NCBI RefSeq assembly: GCF_900163785.1
Contig: NZ_FUKN01000013.1
Coordinates: forward strand, 1-64,000
Reading direction: 5' to 3'
Source: Psychrobacter sp. JB385
GTDB taxonomy: Bacteria; Pseudomonadota; Gammaproteobacteria; Pseudomonadales; Moraxellaceae
Length of the DNA stretch: 64,000 nucleotides
Below, in pieces: positions 56,880-64,000 of the stretch. The notes below the pieces were generated by a model. That model did no database searches. It saw nothing but the letters and a program-made list of their open reading frames with translations, and was not told the DNA's origin. Position 1 is the stretch's first letter. Every line of letters starts with the position of its first letter. Made by a program: the position numbers and the translations under genes.

Positions 56880-58094
56880 ATGCTCATCCCGAAATACTGG
56901 GCGCAATATAAGCAGCGCTTTGACTCAAAAACTGAGTTTAATAAATCTCCTAAGCAGGTCACCATCAAGCGTTATGGGTGGTCGGATATTAGTCCAGAAG
57001 CGGCTTTGGTCCACGCTAATGCGCGTGTTGCTAATGCGCATAGTCGTTGGTTAGCTGGTGAAGACATTGTTAGAAGTGAGCGTAGGGAAGAGTATAACAC
57101 CAGTAATGGCATCCCTATTCGTGAAGCCATTATTTCGGAATATGGTTTTTCAGAGAATGGCTTAATAGAAGGCAATCTAGAAAATAGATTGGCTGATAGC
57201 CAGCTCATTATCACGCGTAACAGTTACGGTGCGAAGGTTGCCAATGTCAATAATATTGCGATTATTGATGTTGATCATGATGATTTATTGCCTCAAAAAT
57301 TTCCTGATAGCTATGATAAGCAAGGTTTCATGGGTGTATCTATTATTGATAAAAGCCAACCATCGTCAATGAAAATAAAAGTTTGGTCTTTTGTTCTTGT
57401 CTTTATACTTATTGCCAGTAGCATCGCTTGGCTGGGTTTATCATGGTTTTGGCTGTTGGTGATTATGGTCGGTGTAACCGCATATCTATGGCAACAAGCC
57501 AGTAAAAAAGATAAAGCACGTGCGCAAAAATATGCTGATGACCTTGCCTCATTACTGCCTTTTATAACGGATTTAATCAAAAAGCGCGTTGCCAGTCATC
57601 CAAAGGAATCCTTTCGTTTGTATGAGACGCCAGCAGGATTTCGTATTATTGCCACCCACGATACCGCTGTACCAAATGATGATCTGGTCACACAGTGGTT
57701 TGCGTGTTTCCATGCCGATGCTAATTATGTACGTCTTTGTCAGGCGCAGCAGTGCTTTCGAGCGCGGCTCACTGCCAAGCCATGGCGCATGAGTGAGGTT
57801 GAAAATAATAAGTTGGCTAAAGACATTCCCGCAAAAGACTTTTGGTTCGCTAATGATAACGCTGTTGATAATAAAGATTTGCAACAAAGCAAAGAGCTAG
57901 CGTTAGACAAAGAGTCACGCAAGCAATGGATTACCTATTACGATGAGTATGCCAAAAACTACCAAGCCTGTCGGTATATTGAGAGCTTTTCTGGTTTTGA
58001 TGCGGATTATCAGTTAAAGCATAACGCCATACAGACGTTTATTGATTGGCATGATAAAGCTTGTCAGGCGAATGAAGAGCTACAGTTGGCTTGA
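56880..58094 (+). CDS. Unknown membrane protein with primase-like motifs
   Basis: The 404-residue protein has two adjacent membrane helices at about 168-204. Before them, NIAIIDVDHDD (125-135) looks like the hhhDhD motif I of archaeo-eukaryotic primases. After them, FRLYETPAGFRIIATH (245-260) ends in an sxH-like triad, and CFRARLTAKPWR (292-303) is strongly basic. A coil of K, A and D residues follows the helices. The overall family is not recognised by name. Relatives with the later motifs but without membrane helices are recalled from other proteobacteria, but this is from memory. Functional class is uncertain. Confidence 0.6.
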   Translation: MLIPKYWAQYKQRFDSKTEFNKSPKQVTIKRYGWSDISPEAALVHANARVANAHSRWLAGEDIVRSERREEYNTSNGIPIREAIISEYGFSENGLIEGNLENRLADSQLIITRNSYGAKVANVNNIAIIDVDHDDLLPQKFPDSYDKQGFMGVSIIDKSQPSSMKIKVWSFVLVFILIASSIAWLGLSWFWLLVIMVGVTAYLWQQASKKDKARAQKYADDLASLLPFITDLIKKRVASHPKESFRLYETPAGFRIIATHDTAVPNDDLVTQWFACFHADANYVRLCQAQQCFRARLTAKPWRMSEVENNKLAKDIPAKDFWFANDNAVDNKDLQQSKELALDKESRKQWITYYDEYAKNYQACRYIESFSGFDADYQLKHNAIQTFIDWHDKACQANEELQLA

Positions 58095-58125
58095 TGGATT
58101 TAAAATTGTGACTTAAGGACTATCT

Positions 58126-59370
58126 ATGAGTGAAAGCAACTTTCAAGAAATTGTGAGAAATGTTGATAAAAGATCTATTACTCTAATAAAAATGGATATT
58201 GAAAAATCTATTGCTTTGAAAGAAACTGCAGGTAATCGAGAACATATAACTCTTGCCCTTCGCCATAATTTTTTTGAAAAAACAAGAAAAAATAGTATAT
58301 GTATTTTAGAGCTAAACTATAAGAATGATTTAAGCGTGACAGAGTATCTATTGGGAGTAGTGACCAACAAGGCAGCAATTACAACCTTTGAAACAAGAGT
58401 ATCTATTAGTAGTTTAAGTAGAATATACATGTCATCTTTTGTTGATTTATCTTTAAAATTTAAAGATGAAAAAATAGAAAAAACCTTTAGGAATAAGCTG
58501 TCTTCAGAGTTAGAAGTAATAAATCTCACTTCTGCCACTAGCAGGGCTACTATTCATGCATTACTTGAAGATAAAAATAATCACTATGCTCTAATTAAAA
58601 TTTCTAAGATATTAAATATATCTAAGTCAAAAGATTATATAGATCTAGTTCAAGAAGATGCTGAAAATATGGCATTAAAAATCTTCGGGATTAATGTGAA
58701 TAAAAAGACTAGATATGAAAGTAGACTATATGAAGATAATATAATTCAAACCGATCTTAATAATTTAGAAGGTTTCACTAAGGTTGCAGCAGATTATACA
58801 GGTAAAGTTTGTTATATTAAAAATCAAGAGCGGTTAACCATATATCATTCTAATAAATTGCCTTTAGAGAAAATGCTTGGTGTAGATTTAATTTACATCA
58901 ATGAAACGATGGATTCTGTAGTAATGATTCAGTATAAAATGCTTGAGAGACAGTATGAAGACTGGGTTTTTAGACCTGATCTACAAATGACAAAAGAAAT
59001 ATCAAGAATGAAGCTGCCGGACTCTTCAGGAAATCACGAAGGCTATAGATTGAATAGCAACCCATTCTTTTTTAAATTTATAAAAAGAGAAGCCGAGGGG
59101 TTAGGTTCTTCGTTTGTGATTTCCTTACAGCATTATCAGCATTATATTTCTACAGAAAATGCTAAAGGTCCTAGAGGCGGCGAACGAATAGGGTTTGAAA
59201 CACTTAAACGTAACTATTTAACTTCAAGTGACATTATAAATTTGATTCGTTCTGGTTATGTTGGTACTCATGTTCAAGAAACTAAAGCGATAAAAATTAT
59301 TGTTGATGAAGTCGCAAAAGGAAATAAAGAAGTAATAATTGCATGGCAAGATAAACTTGAGCAAAGTTAA
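58126..59370 (+). CDS. AT-rich gene with D...QxK nuclease-like motif
   Basis: The 414-residue protein is encoded by markedly AT-rich DNA, unlike its neighbours. Residues 252-271 (GVDLIYINETMDSVVMIQYK) fit the PD-(D/E)XK nuclease pattern: D254, then Q269 and K271 in QxK form, with a hydrophobic strand before each. E248 could be the extra helix glutamate. The N-terminal 220 residues are not recognised. AAGGAC precedes ATG 58126. Its stop is only three bases from the convergent lysO stop. It is probably horizontally acquired. Nuclease or defence role is an inference. Confidence 0.55.
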   Translation: MSESNFQEIVRNVDKRSITLIKMDIEKSIALKETAGNREHITLALRHNFFEKTRKNSICILELNYKNDLSVTEYLLGVVTNKAAITTFETRVSISSLSRIYMSSFVDLSLKFKDEKIEKTFRNKLSSELEVINLTSATSRATIHALLEDKNNHYALIKISKILNISKSKDYIDLVQEDAENMALKIFGINVNKKTRYESRLYEDNIIQTDLNNLEGFTKVAADYTGKVCYIKNQERLTIYHSNKLPLEKMLGVDLIYINETMDSVVMIQYKMLERQYEDWVFRPDLQMTKEISRMKLPDSSGNHEGYRLNSNPFFFKFIKREAEGLGSSFVISLQHYQHYISTENAKGPRGGERIGFETLKRNYLTSSDIINLIRSGYVGTHVQETKAIKIIVDEVAKGNKEVIIAWQDKLEQS

Positions 59371-59373
59371 TTC

Positions 59374-60285
59374 TCAACCCAACGCCGAAAAGAACACCAT
59401 CAATACTGGCGATACGATGTTAATAATAAAGCCAAAACTGATGGCCAGCGGCACAACTTTGAGACCACCTGATTGCTGGATAATCGGCAAAGTAAAATCC
59501 AAGCTGGTCGCGCCCCCAAGCCCAACAGCAGCGGAAGGGTATTTGTGCATAAAAACAGGGATGAATAGTAACGCAAAAAACTCACGTACCAAATCATTAA
59601 ATAGCGCGACACTACCCCAAACTGCGCCATAAGCATCCGTCATCACAATCGCTGAGAGCGAATACCAGCCAAATCCTGACGCCAACGCTAAGCCTTTCGT
59701 CCATGACACATCTGTGAACATTAATGCAAAAATCAGTCCGCCGACCAATACTGACAGCGTAAAGATAATGCTCATCTCCACACCGCGTCTATTCAGTAGC
59801 ACTTCTTTTAGGGTAATGCCTGACCCTTTTAAACCAATACCGACCAATAAAATCAATATCATCAATAGCACAGTCATGGTGTTTTCAGGTGGCATATAGT
59901 CAGCGGGTAATAAATAGCCGATTATCATACCAATCGCCACACAAAACACTTGCGCTAAGCTGCCACGAATACTGACGCGATGCGCTTTTGATTTTACGCT
60001 GGGTTTTTTAGCATGCCACGGGCGCACGTGGTCAAACAACATAAGCGCGAGTAAACCCGTGCCAACCGTGAGTATGGATAAAACTGTCACATATAAAGTG
60101 ATCTCACCAACCTGACTGCCTAAGCCTTCCACTTGTGACAGCTCAATACCAATCAGCCCTAATATCACAAACACCAAATAAGACAAGCCTTTATCTGCAA
60201 ACTTGGTCATGGTTGGGTTAGAAGGAATGGCAAAACCAACAAACATTGGCATCAATACCAGAACAAGAGTGATTAAGCTTTGCAT
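59374..60285 (-). CDS. lysO: LysO-family exporter (lysine exporter-like)
   Basis: The 303-residue membrane protein has eight or more helices. GFGWYSLSAIVMTDAYGAVWGSVALFNDLVREF and GGATSLDFTLPIIQQSGG are the two LysO/YbjE signature blocks, with inward polar residues. E. coli LysO exports lysine. The region between helices near residue 90 is longer and basic. Substrate could differ. ATG 60285. Confidence 0.88.
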   Translation of the reverse strand: MQSLITLVLVLMPMFVGFAIPSNPTMTKFADKGLSYLVFVILGLIGIELSQVEGLGSQVGEITLYVTVLSILTVGTGLLALMLFDHVRPWHAKKPSVKSKAHRVSIRGSLAQVFCVAIGMIIGYLLPADYMPPENTMTVLLMILILLVGIGLKGSGITLKEVLLNRRGVEMSIIFTLSVLVGGLIFALMFTDVSWTKGLALASGFGWYSLSAIVMTDAYGAVWGSVALFNDLVREFFALLFIPVFMHKYPSAAVGLGGATSLDFTLPIIQQSGGLKVVPLAISFGFIINIVSPVLMVFFSALG

Positions 60286-60486
60286 GGTGATAGGCTCGCA
60301 GCATTTTTAATAGGCGTTTTTGACAAGCCGACGATTGTAGCACAATGGGTCATCATGATGGCACATGCGTTAAAGGGTAATGCGCACGCCCCAGTTGATT
60401 GATAAAGGAAGAATATAATAATGACAAGCATTTACCTGACAAACATTTGTTGCTACATTAGAGCATTCAGATAGCTGATTTTGATT

Positions 60487-63270
60487 ATGTCACTTTACCA
60501 ACTCAAGTCTCAATTCCAGAATCAGCTGCGCCCCATTAGCGATATGCTGGTCGAGCATCACTGTACCGCAAATCAAGTGACGATCAGCGCGGTCGTATTA
60601 AGTGTGGGTACCGCTTATGTGATTGCGACGCGGGCAGGAGAGAGACCACGTTTATGGTTGTCACTGCCTTTGTCTTTGTTCATGCGTATGGCGCTAAATG
60701 CAATCGATGGCATGATGGCGCGTGAGCATGGACAGGCATCGACAATGGGTGCGGTACTCAATGAAGCAGGCGATCTGGTAGCAGATACGGCATTTTTTAT
60801 CAGCATTTTGCCGCATCTGAATCAGACAACAATATCGACCAATCACACTCATGGCCCTTATCAGCAGCATATTGTCAGTTTATCTTTACTAAGCATCAGT
60901 ACAGAACTGTTGGCAATCGCTAGCAATGTCAGCTTTCGAGAGCGAGCCAATCAAGGGCCACTAGGAAAAAGTGATCGTGCGTTATTGCTTGGGGTGCTTG
61001 GGACGGTAATAGGAATGAAGTTACCGCTCACGCGCTTGAATGCTTGTCTGTTCCCATTGTTCCTCATCTCAGAAGCGTTGCTCATCAAAACATGTCTAAA
61101 CCGCTTACGGTTTATCGCTGAGCTTTATCTGCGAAGTAATCCACCACAACTTCGGTCAAACTCTTTGGGTCATACTAATGACAATGTATTCGAGCAACTG
61201 TCTGCTACAAGAATACAGTTACCTTTAAAGAATGCTTCATCAAGATCAGATAATCTCTCAGAGATAACTCACGCATCGACCCTCCATCATTTGGATATTC
61301 AAACCATGTCTAAGTCTTCAACACCTCACTCTTTTCAGCAGTCGGCATGTAATCAGGCGCTGCCTATTAGCGGCGAAAGCTGTTTTAATGCCTACGATGG
61401 TACGGCGATTTATTACCGTTATTGGTTGACCATGTCGATAGCTGACATAAAATCACAAGCAGCCACTCAGTCATTACGCCAAGTGATTTTATTACACCGT
61501 GGGCATGAACATTCGGGCCGATTGGCAGAGCTTGGTGTGCAGTTTGCAAAGGCAGGTTATCAGGTATTTGCATGGGATGCGCGTGGTAATGGGCGCTCAG
61601 GTGGTATCAAAGATCATGCTGATAGCGTCATAGAGCTTGAACGAGATTTGAATGATTTTGTGCAGTTGGTCAGAGCGCAAACGGGCATAGCTATCGAAGA
61701 CACGTTGATTGTGGCCAGCAGCATAGGGGCTGTGTTAGCAGCAGCATGGGTACATGATTATGCGCCCAATATTCGCGGGATGATATTGGGCACACCTGCG
61801 CTCAATATTCGCTTGTATATGCCGTTTGCCATTCCGACGCTAAAAGTGGCACGAACCTTTGGAATGATGTCTCGCGTAAGCAGTTATGTCAAGGCGCAAG
61901 TGCTCACTCACGATAAGGACGCGCAGGAAGCATATAATGCCGATCCGCTAATATCGAGTAGTATCTCAACGGATTTATTGATTGACACTCACGCCACAGG
62001 GCAGCGTTTGCTCGACGATGCTGCTGCTATCACCGCACCTGTTTTTGTGTTGTGTGCTGGCAAAGATTACGTGGTAGATAAACAAGCTGAGCGTGATTTT
62101 TATGAAGCCATTAATACACCTATCAAGCGCTGGCAGCTATATCCAGACAGCTATCATGCGATTTTTCATGAAAACAATAAAGCGGATGTGTTTGCAGATT
62201 GTCTTGATTTTGCTGAGCAAGTATTTGCAACGTCAGTACAAATACCAGATTTAAATAATGCGCATCTTACCAGTGCCAGCAAGGACAAAGTCGATCGTTT
62301 AGCGATTAAGCCATTTAATCCAAGCTTTGCTATCACACGCTTTGCCATGCAAAAATTTGGTCATGTCAGTCAAGCCATCTCGGCAGGACTTGAACATGGC
62401 TTTGATTCTGGTAGCTCATTGGATCAAGTGTACAGTAATACCCCAAGCGGACGTGGTGGAGTTGGACGTGCCATAGATAAGTTCTATTTAAACAATATTG
62501 GTTGGCAAGGAATTCGAGTAAGACGCGAGCACTTATTAGAATTAGCAGGAGAGGCGATCATGCATCTACAAATGCAAAAAGAGGCTCAAGACGGTCAGCA
62601 TGCCTTTATCTCTGAACAGCCAAACCATGTCCCAAGATCATACACCCCAAAACTATTAGATATTGCGAGTGGTCATGGCGCTTATGTATTTGATTTGCTA
62701 GAAAAGTTTGACAATTTACATGCTGAGCTGCGTGATTATGAAACCCATAATGTACAGGCACTACAATCCAAAGCAGAGCGTTTGAATATGGGCAATCGCG
62801 TGGTAACTTATCAAAAAGATGCGTTTGATAGCAGTAGTTATCATAACAGTGATGCTGATACACTTGCATTTGATATTGCGATTGCGTCAGGAGTGTTTGA
62901 GCTGTTTTCTGATAACACATTACTTGCGACGGCGTTGGCAGGGATGTACGCCAGTCTTCAGGCGGGTGGCTATCTTGTTTATACCAATCAACCTTGGCAT
63001 CCTGAGCAAGAATTTATCAGTAAAACCCTAAACAATCATCGCGGCAGTAGTTGGGTGATGCGTTGCCGCTCACAGGCAGAAATGGATCAATTGGTTGAGC
63101 GTGCAGGTTTTGAGAAAGTATCTATGCGTATCGATAAGTTTGGTATTTTTACGGTGTCATTGGCAAAAAAACCGCTCTCTGCTGATACAAGTGCCGCTGA
63201 CAAAGATAGCGGAGCATCCCTACAAGACGGTAAGACTGAGCCTACTAAGCCTAATGAGAGCCAGCAATGA
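60487..63270 (+). CDS. Fused CDP-alcohol phosphotransferase / alpha-beta hydrolase / methyltransferase
   Basis: The 927-residue protein joins three domains. At 15-200 a CDP-alcohol phosphotransferase motif is seen with two changes: N71-x2-D74-G75...A78-R79-x8-G88-x3-N92-x3-D96, where the first and third aspartates of the classic motif are asparagine. At 305-590 is an alpha/beta hydrolase: S412 in VASSIG, D527 in AGKDYV and H557 in DSYHAIFHE. At 690-905 is a class I methyltransferase with LLDIASGHG at 723-731. It likely builds and remodels a lipid at the inner membrane. Elsewhere these domains are more often separate genes. ATG 60487; TTG 60481 would add two residues. It overlaps the patatin gene by four bases. 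Confidence 0.75.
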   Translation: MSLYQLKSQFQNQLRPISDMLVEHHCTANQVTISAVVLSVGTAYVIATRAGERPRLWLSLPLSLFMRMALNAIDGMMAREHGQASTMGAVLNEAGDLVADTAFFISILPHLNQTTISTNHTHGPYQQHIVSLSLLSISTELLAIASNVSFRERANQGPLGKSDRALLLGVLGTVIGMKLPLTRLNACLFPLFLISEALLIKTCLNRLRFIAELYLRSNPPQLRSNSLGHTNDNVFEQLSATRIQLPLKNASSRSDNLSEITHASTLHHLDIQTMSKSSTPHSFQQSACNQALPISGESCFNAYDGTAIYYRYWLTMSIADIKSQAATQSLRQVILLHRGHEHSGRLAELGVQFAKAGYQVFAWDARGNGRSGGIKDHADSVIELERDLNDFVQLVRAQTGIAIEDTLIVASSIGAVLAAAWVHDYAPNIRGMILGTPALNIRLYMPFAIPTLKVARTFGMMSRVSSYVKAQVLTHDKDAQEAYNADPLISSSISTDLLIDTHATGQRLLDDAAAITAPVFVLCAGKDYVVDKQAERDFYEAINTPIKRWQLYPDSYHAIFHENNKADVFADCLDFAEQVFATSVQIPDLNNAHLTSASKDKVDRLAIKPFNPSFAITRFAMQKFGHVSQAISAGLEHGFDSGSSLDQVYSNTPSGRGGVGRAIDKFYLNNIGWQGIRVRREHLLELAGEAIMHLQMQKEAQDGQHAFISEQPNHVPRSYTPKLLDIASGHGAYVFDLLEKFDNLHAELRDYETHNVQALQSKAERLNMGNRVVTYQKDAFDSSSYHNSDADTLAFDIAIASGVFELFSDNTLLATALAGMYASLQAGGYLVYTNQPWHPEQEFISKTLNNHRGSSWVMRCRSQAEMDQLVERAGFEKVSMRIDKFGIFTVSLAKKPLSADTSAADKDSGASLQDGKTEPTKPNESQQ

Positions 63271-64000
63271 AAACCGAGCACCCTTATGAGCGTGTTCAGC
63301 TTTTTTCTGGTGGTGGTTCGCGCTTTGGGTATTATTTGGGCAGCTATGCCGCGCTGGTTGAGCATGACCTCAAGCCGGACTTAATCATTGGAACTTGCGG
63401 TGGTAGTTTGTCCGCTCTTTTGGTACAGCTTGCGCCTGACCCTATTGCCCTCAAACAGCTTATTGAAAGTCAGGCGCTGTATAAAGTAATTGGCAATATC
63501 ACCCATGTCCCTCCTAATGAGGTTAGCACTCGCCATAAATGGCGTTATGCCAGTCAGGCATTTAACCGTTGGCGTACTTCTCATCTAGGGGTGCGCCAGT
63601 CTGCCAATATGCATGCTGATCTTTTAGAAGAGTTACAGCAGCTGGCTATGTTTCGTATCGAAAACGATAATCAATGGCTTGATGCGTTGATACACTTGGC
63701 AAATGCAAATGAGCAGACAGCAATTACTCCAATGACGCCTGATATTGCGATTATTGCCAGTCGTCTTTATCAAGGGCAAACCGTACAGGCCGCCCTTGGC
63801 CAGCCGCAGCTACAAGAAGTTTTATTTGCGCCGCCACCTTTGGCTCATCGGTATCAGGCTCAGCTAATATCAAGTTCTACTACCGAGCCAACAGCAGGTT
63901 CTACGTTTGATAAGCTCATTTCTCCAGTCAATACACTGGCGCGTACGCGTATTCATCAAAAGGTGGCCGTACTACAAAAATGGGACATAGCCACCGCAGT
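63267..64000 (+). CDS. Patatin-like protein (partial), cysteine at nucleophile position
   Basis: An ATG at 63267 overlaps the fusion gene's stop (ATGA) and the frame stays open to the window end, giving about 244 codons of an incomplete gene. SGGGSRFGYYLGSYAAL is the patatin oxyanion loop (GGGxR). The usual nucleophile GxSxG appears as G42-T43-C44-G45-G46, with cysteine in place of serine. Patatins hydrolyse acyl groups of lipids. The acid residue would lie beyond the edge. The coupling suggests it works with the lipid-modifying fusion. Confidence 0.75.
   Translation, partial: MKTEHPYERVQLFSGGGSRFGYYLGSYAALVEHDLKPDLIIGTCGGSLSALLVQLAPDPIALKQLIESQALYKVIGNITHVPPNEVSTRHKWRYASQAFNRWRTSHLGVRQSANMHADLLEELQQLAMFRIENDNQWLDALIHLANANEQTAITPMTPDIAIIASRLYQGQTVQAALGQPQLQEVLFAPPPLAHRYQAQLISSSTTEPTAGSTFDKLISPVNTLARTRIHQKVAVLQKWDIATA

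Noticed and set aside
59339-59632. 97-codon plus-strand frame opposite lysO
   Set aside because: Shadow of the lysO membrane gene, continuing from the end of the AT-rich gene.

Overview
The window fits a Psychrobacter-like member of the Moraxellaceae (Gammaproteobacteria). The evidence is gene content and order: leuS-lptE-holA, a 13-gene nuo operon with fused nuoCD, dut-phosphomannomutase-argB, paired ubi monooxygenases, and a large fused lipid-enzyme gene followed by a patatin. Base composition is moderate, with clearly AT-richer accessory patches. The assignment rests on recognising protein families, not on a database search.

Layout. The window opens with the 3' end of a 5S rRNA gene and its terminator. 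Positions 346-5108 are an AT-rich accessory stretch: a DCC/DoxX redox pair, a P-loop kinase, VOC and GFA proteins, and a two-gene HEPN-type / HEPN-RES cassette that looks like a toxin or defence module. Positions 5138-11213 carry stress and detoxification genes: OsmC, a flavodoxin-like reductase, a DUF938 methyltransferase, a secreted dienelactone hydrolase, large catalase KatE and an MBL hydrolase. Two tandem tRNA-Lys genes follow. Positions 11889-28715 are mostly minus-strand housekeeping: macAB, leuS-lptE-holA, argB, phosphomannomutase, dut, mgtE and rep. Positions 29537-45883 hold the complete complex I operon nuoA to nuoN, closed by a hairpin terminator.

After nuo come a ferredoxin-NADP reductase, an unknown protein, a TonB-like transducer, an MscS channel, YbeY, PhoH and two FAD monooxygenases of ubiquinone synthesis. 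Complex I passes electrons to the ubiquinone those enzymes help make. Positions 55608-59370 are accessory: two OmpA-like lipoproteins, an unknown membrane protein with primase-like sequence motifs, and a very AT-rich gene with a nuclease-like D...QxK motif. A LysO-type exporter follows. The window ends with a CDP-alcohol phosphotransferase / alpha-beta hydrolase / methyltransferase fusion overlapping a patatin-like gene that runs off the edge.

The best candidates for undescribed biology are the HEPN/RES cassette, the fused lipid gene with its cysteine-type patatin, the membrane protein with AEP-like motifs, and the AT-rich nuclease-like gene. Several repeats also stand out: a 17-bp repeat in 7 copies, a 7-bp repeat in 6 copies, a 20-bp triplicate before nuoCD, and a roughly 138-bp palindromic MITE-like element.
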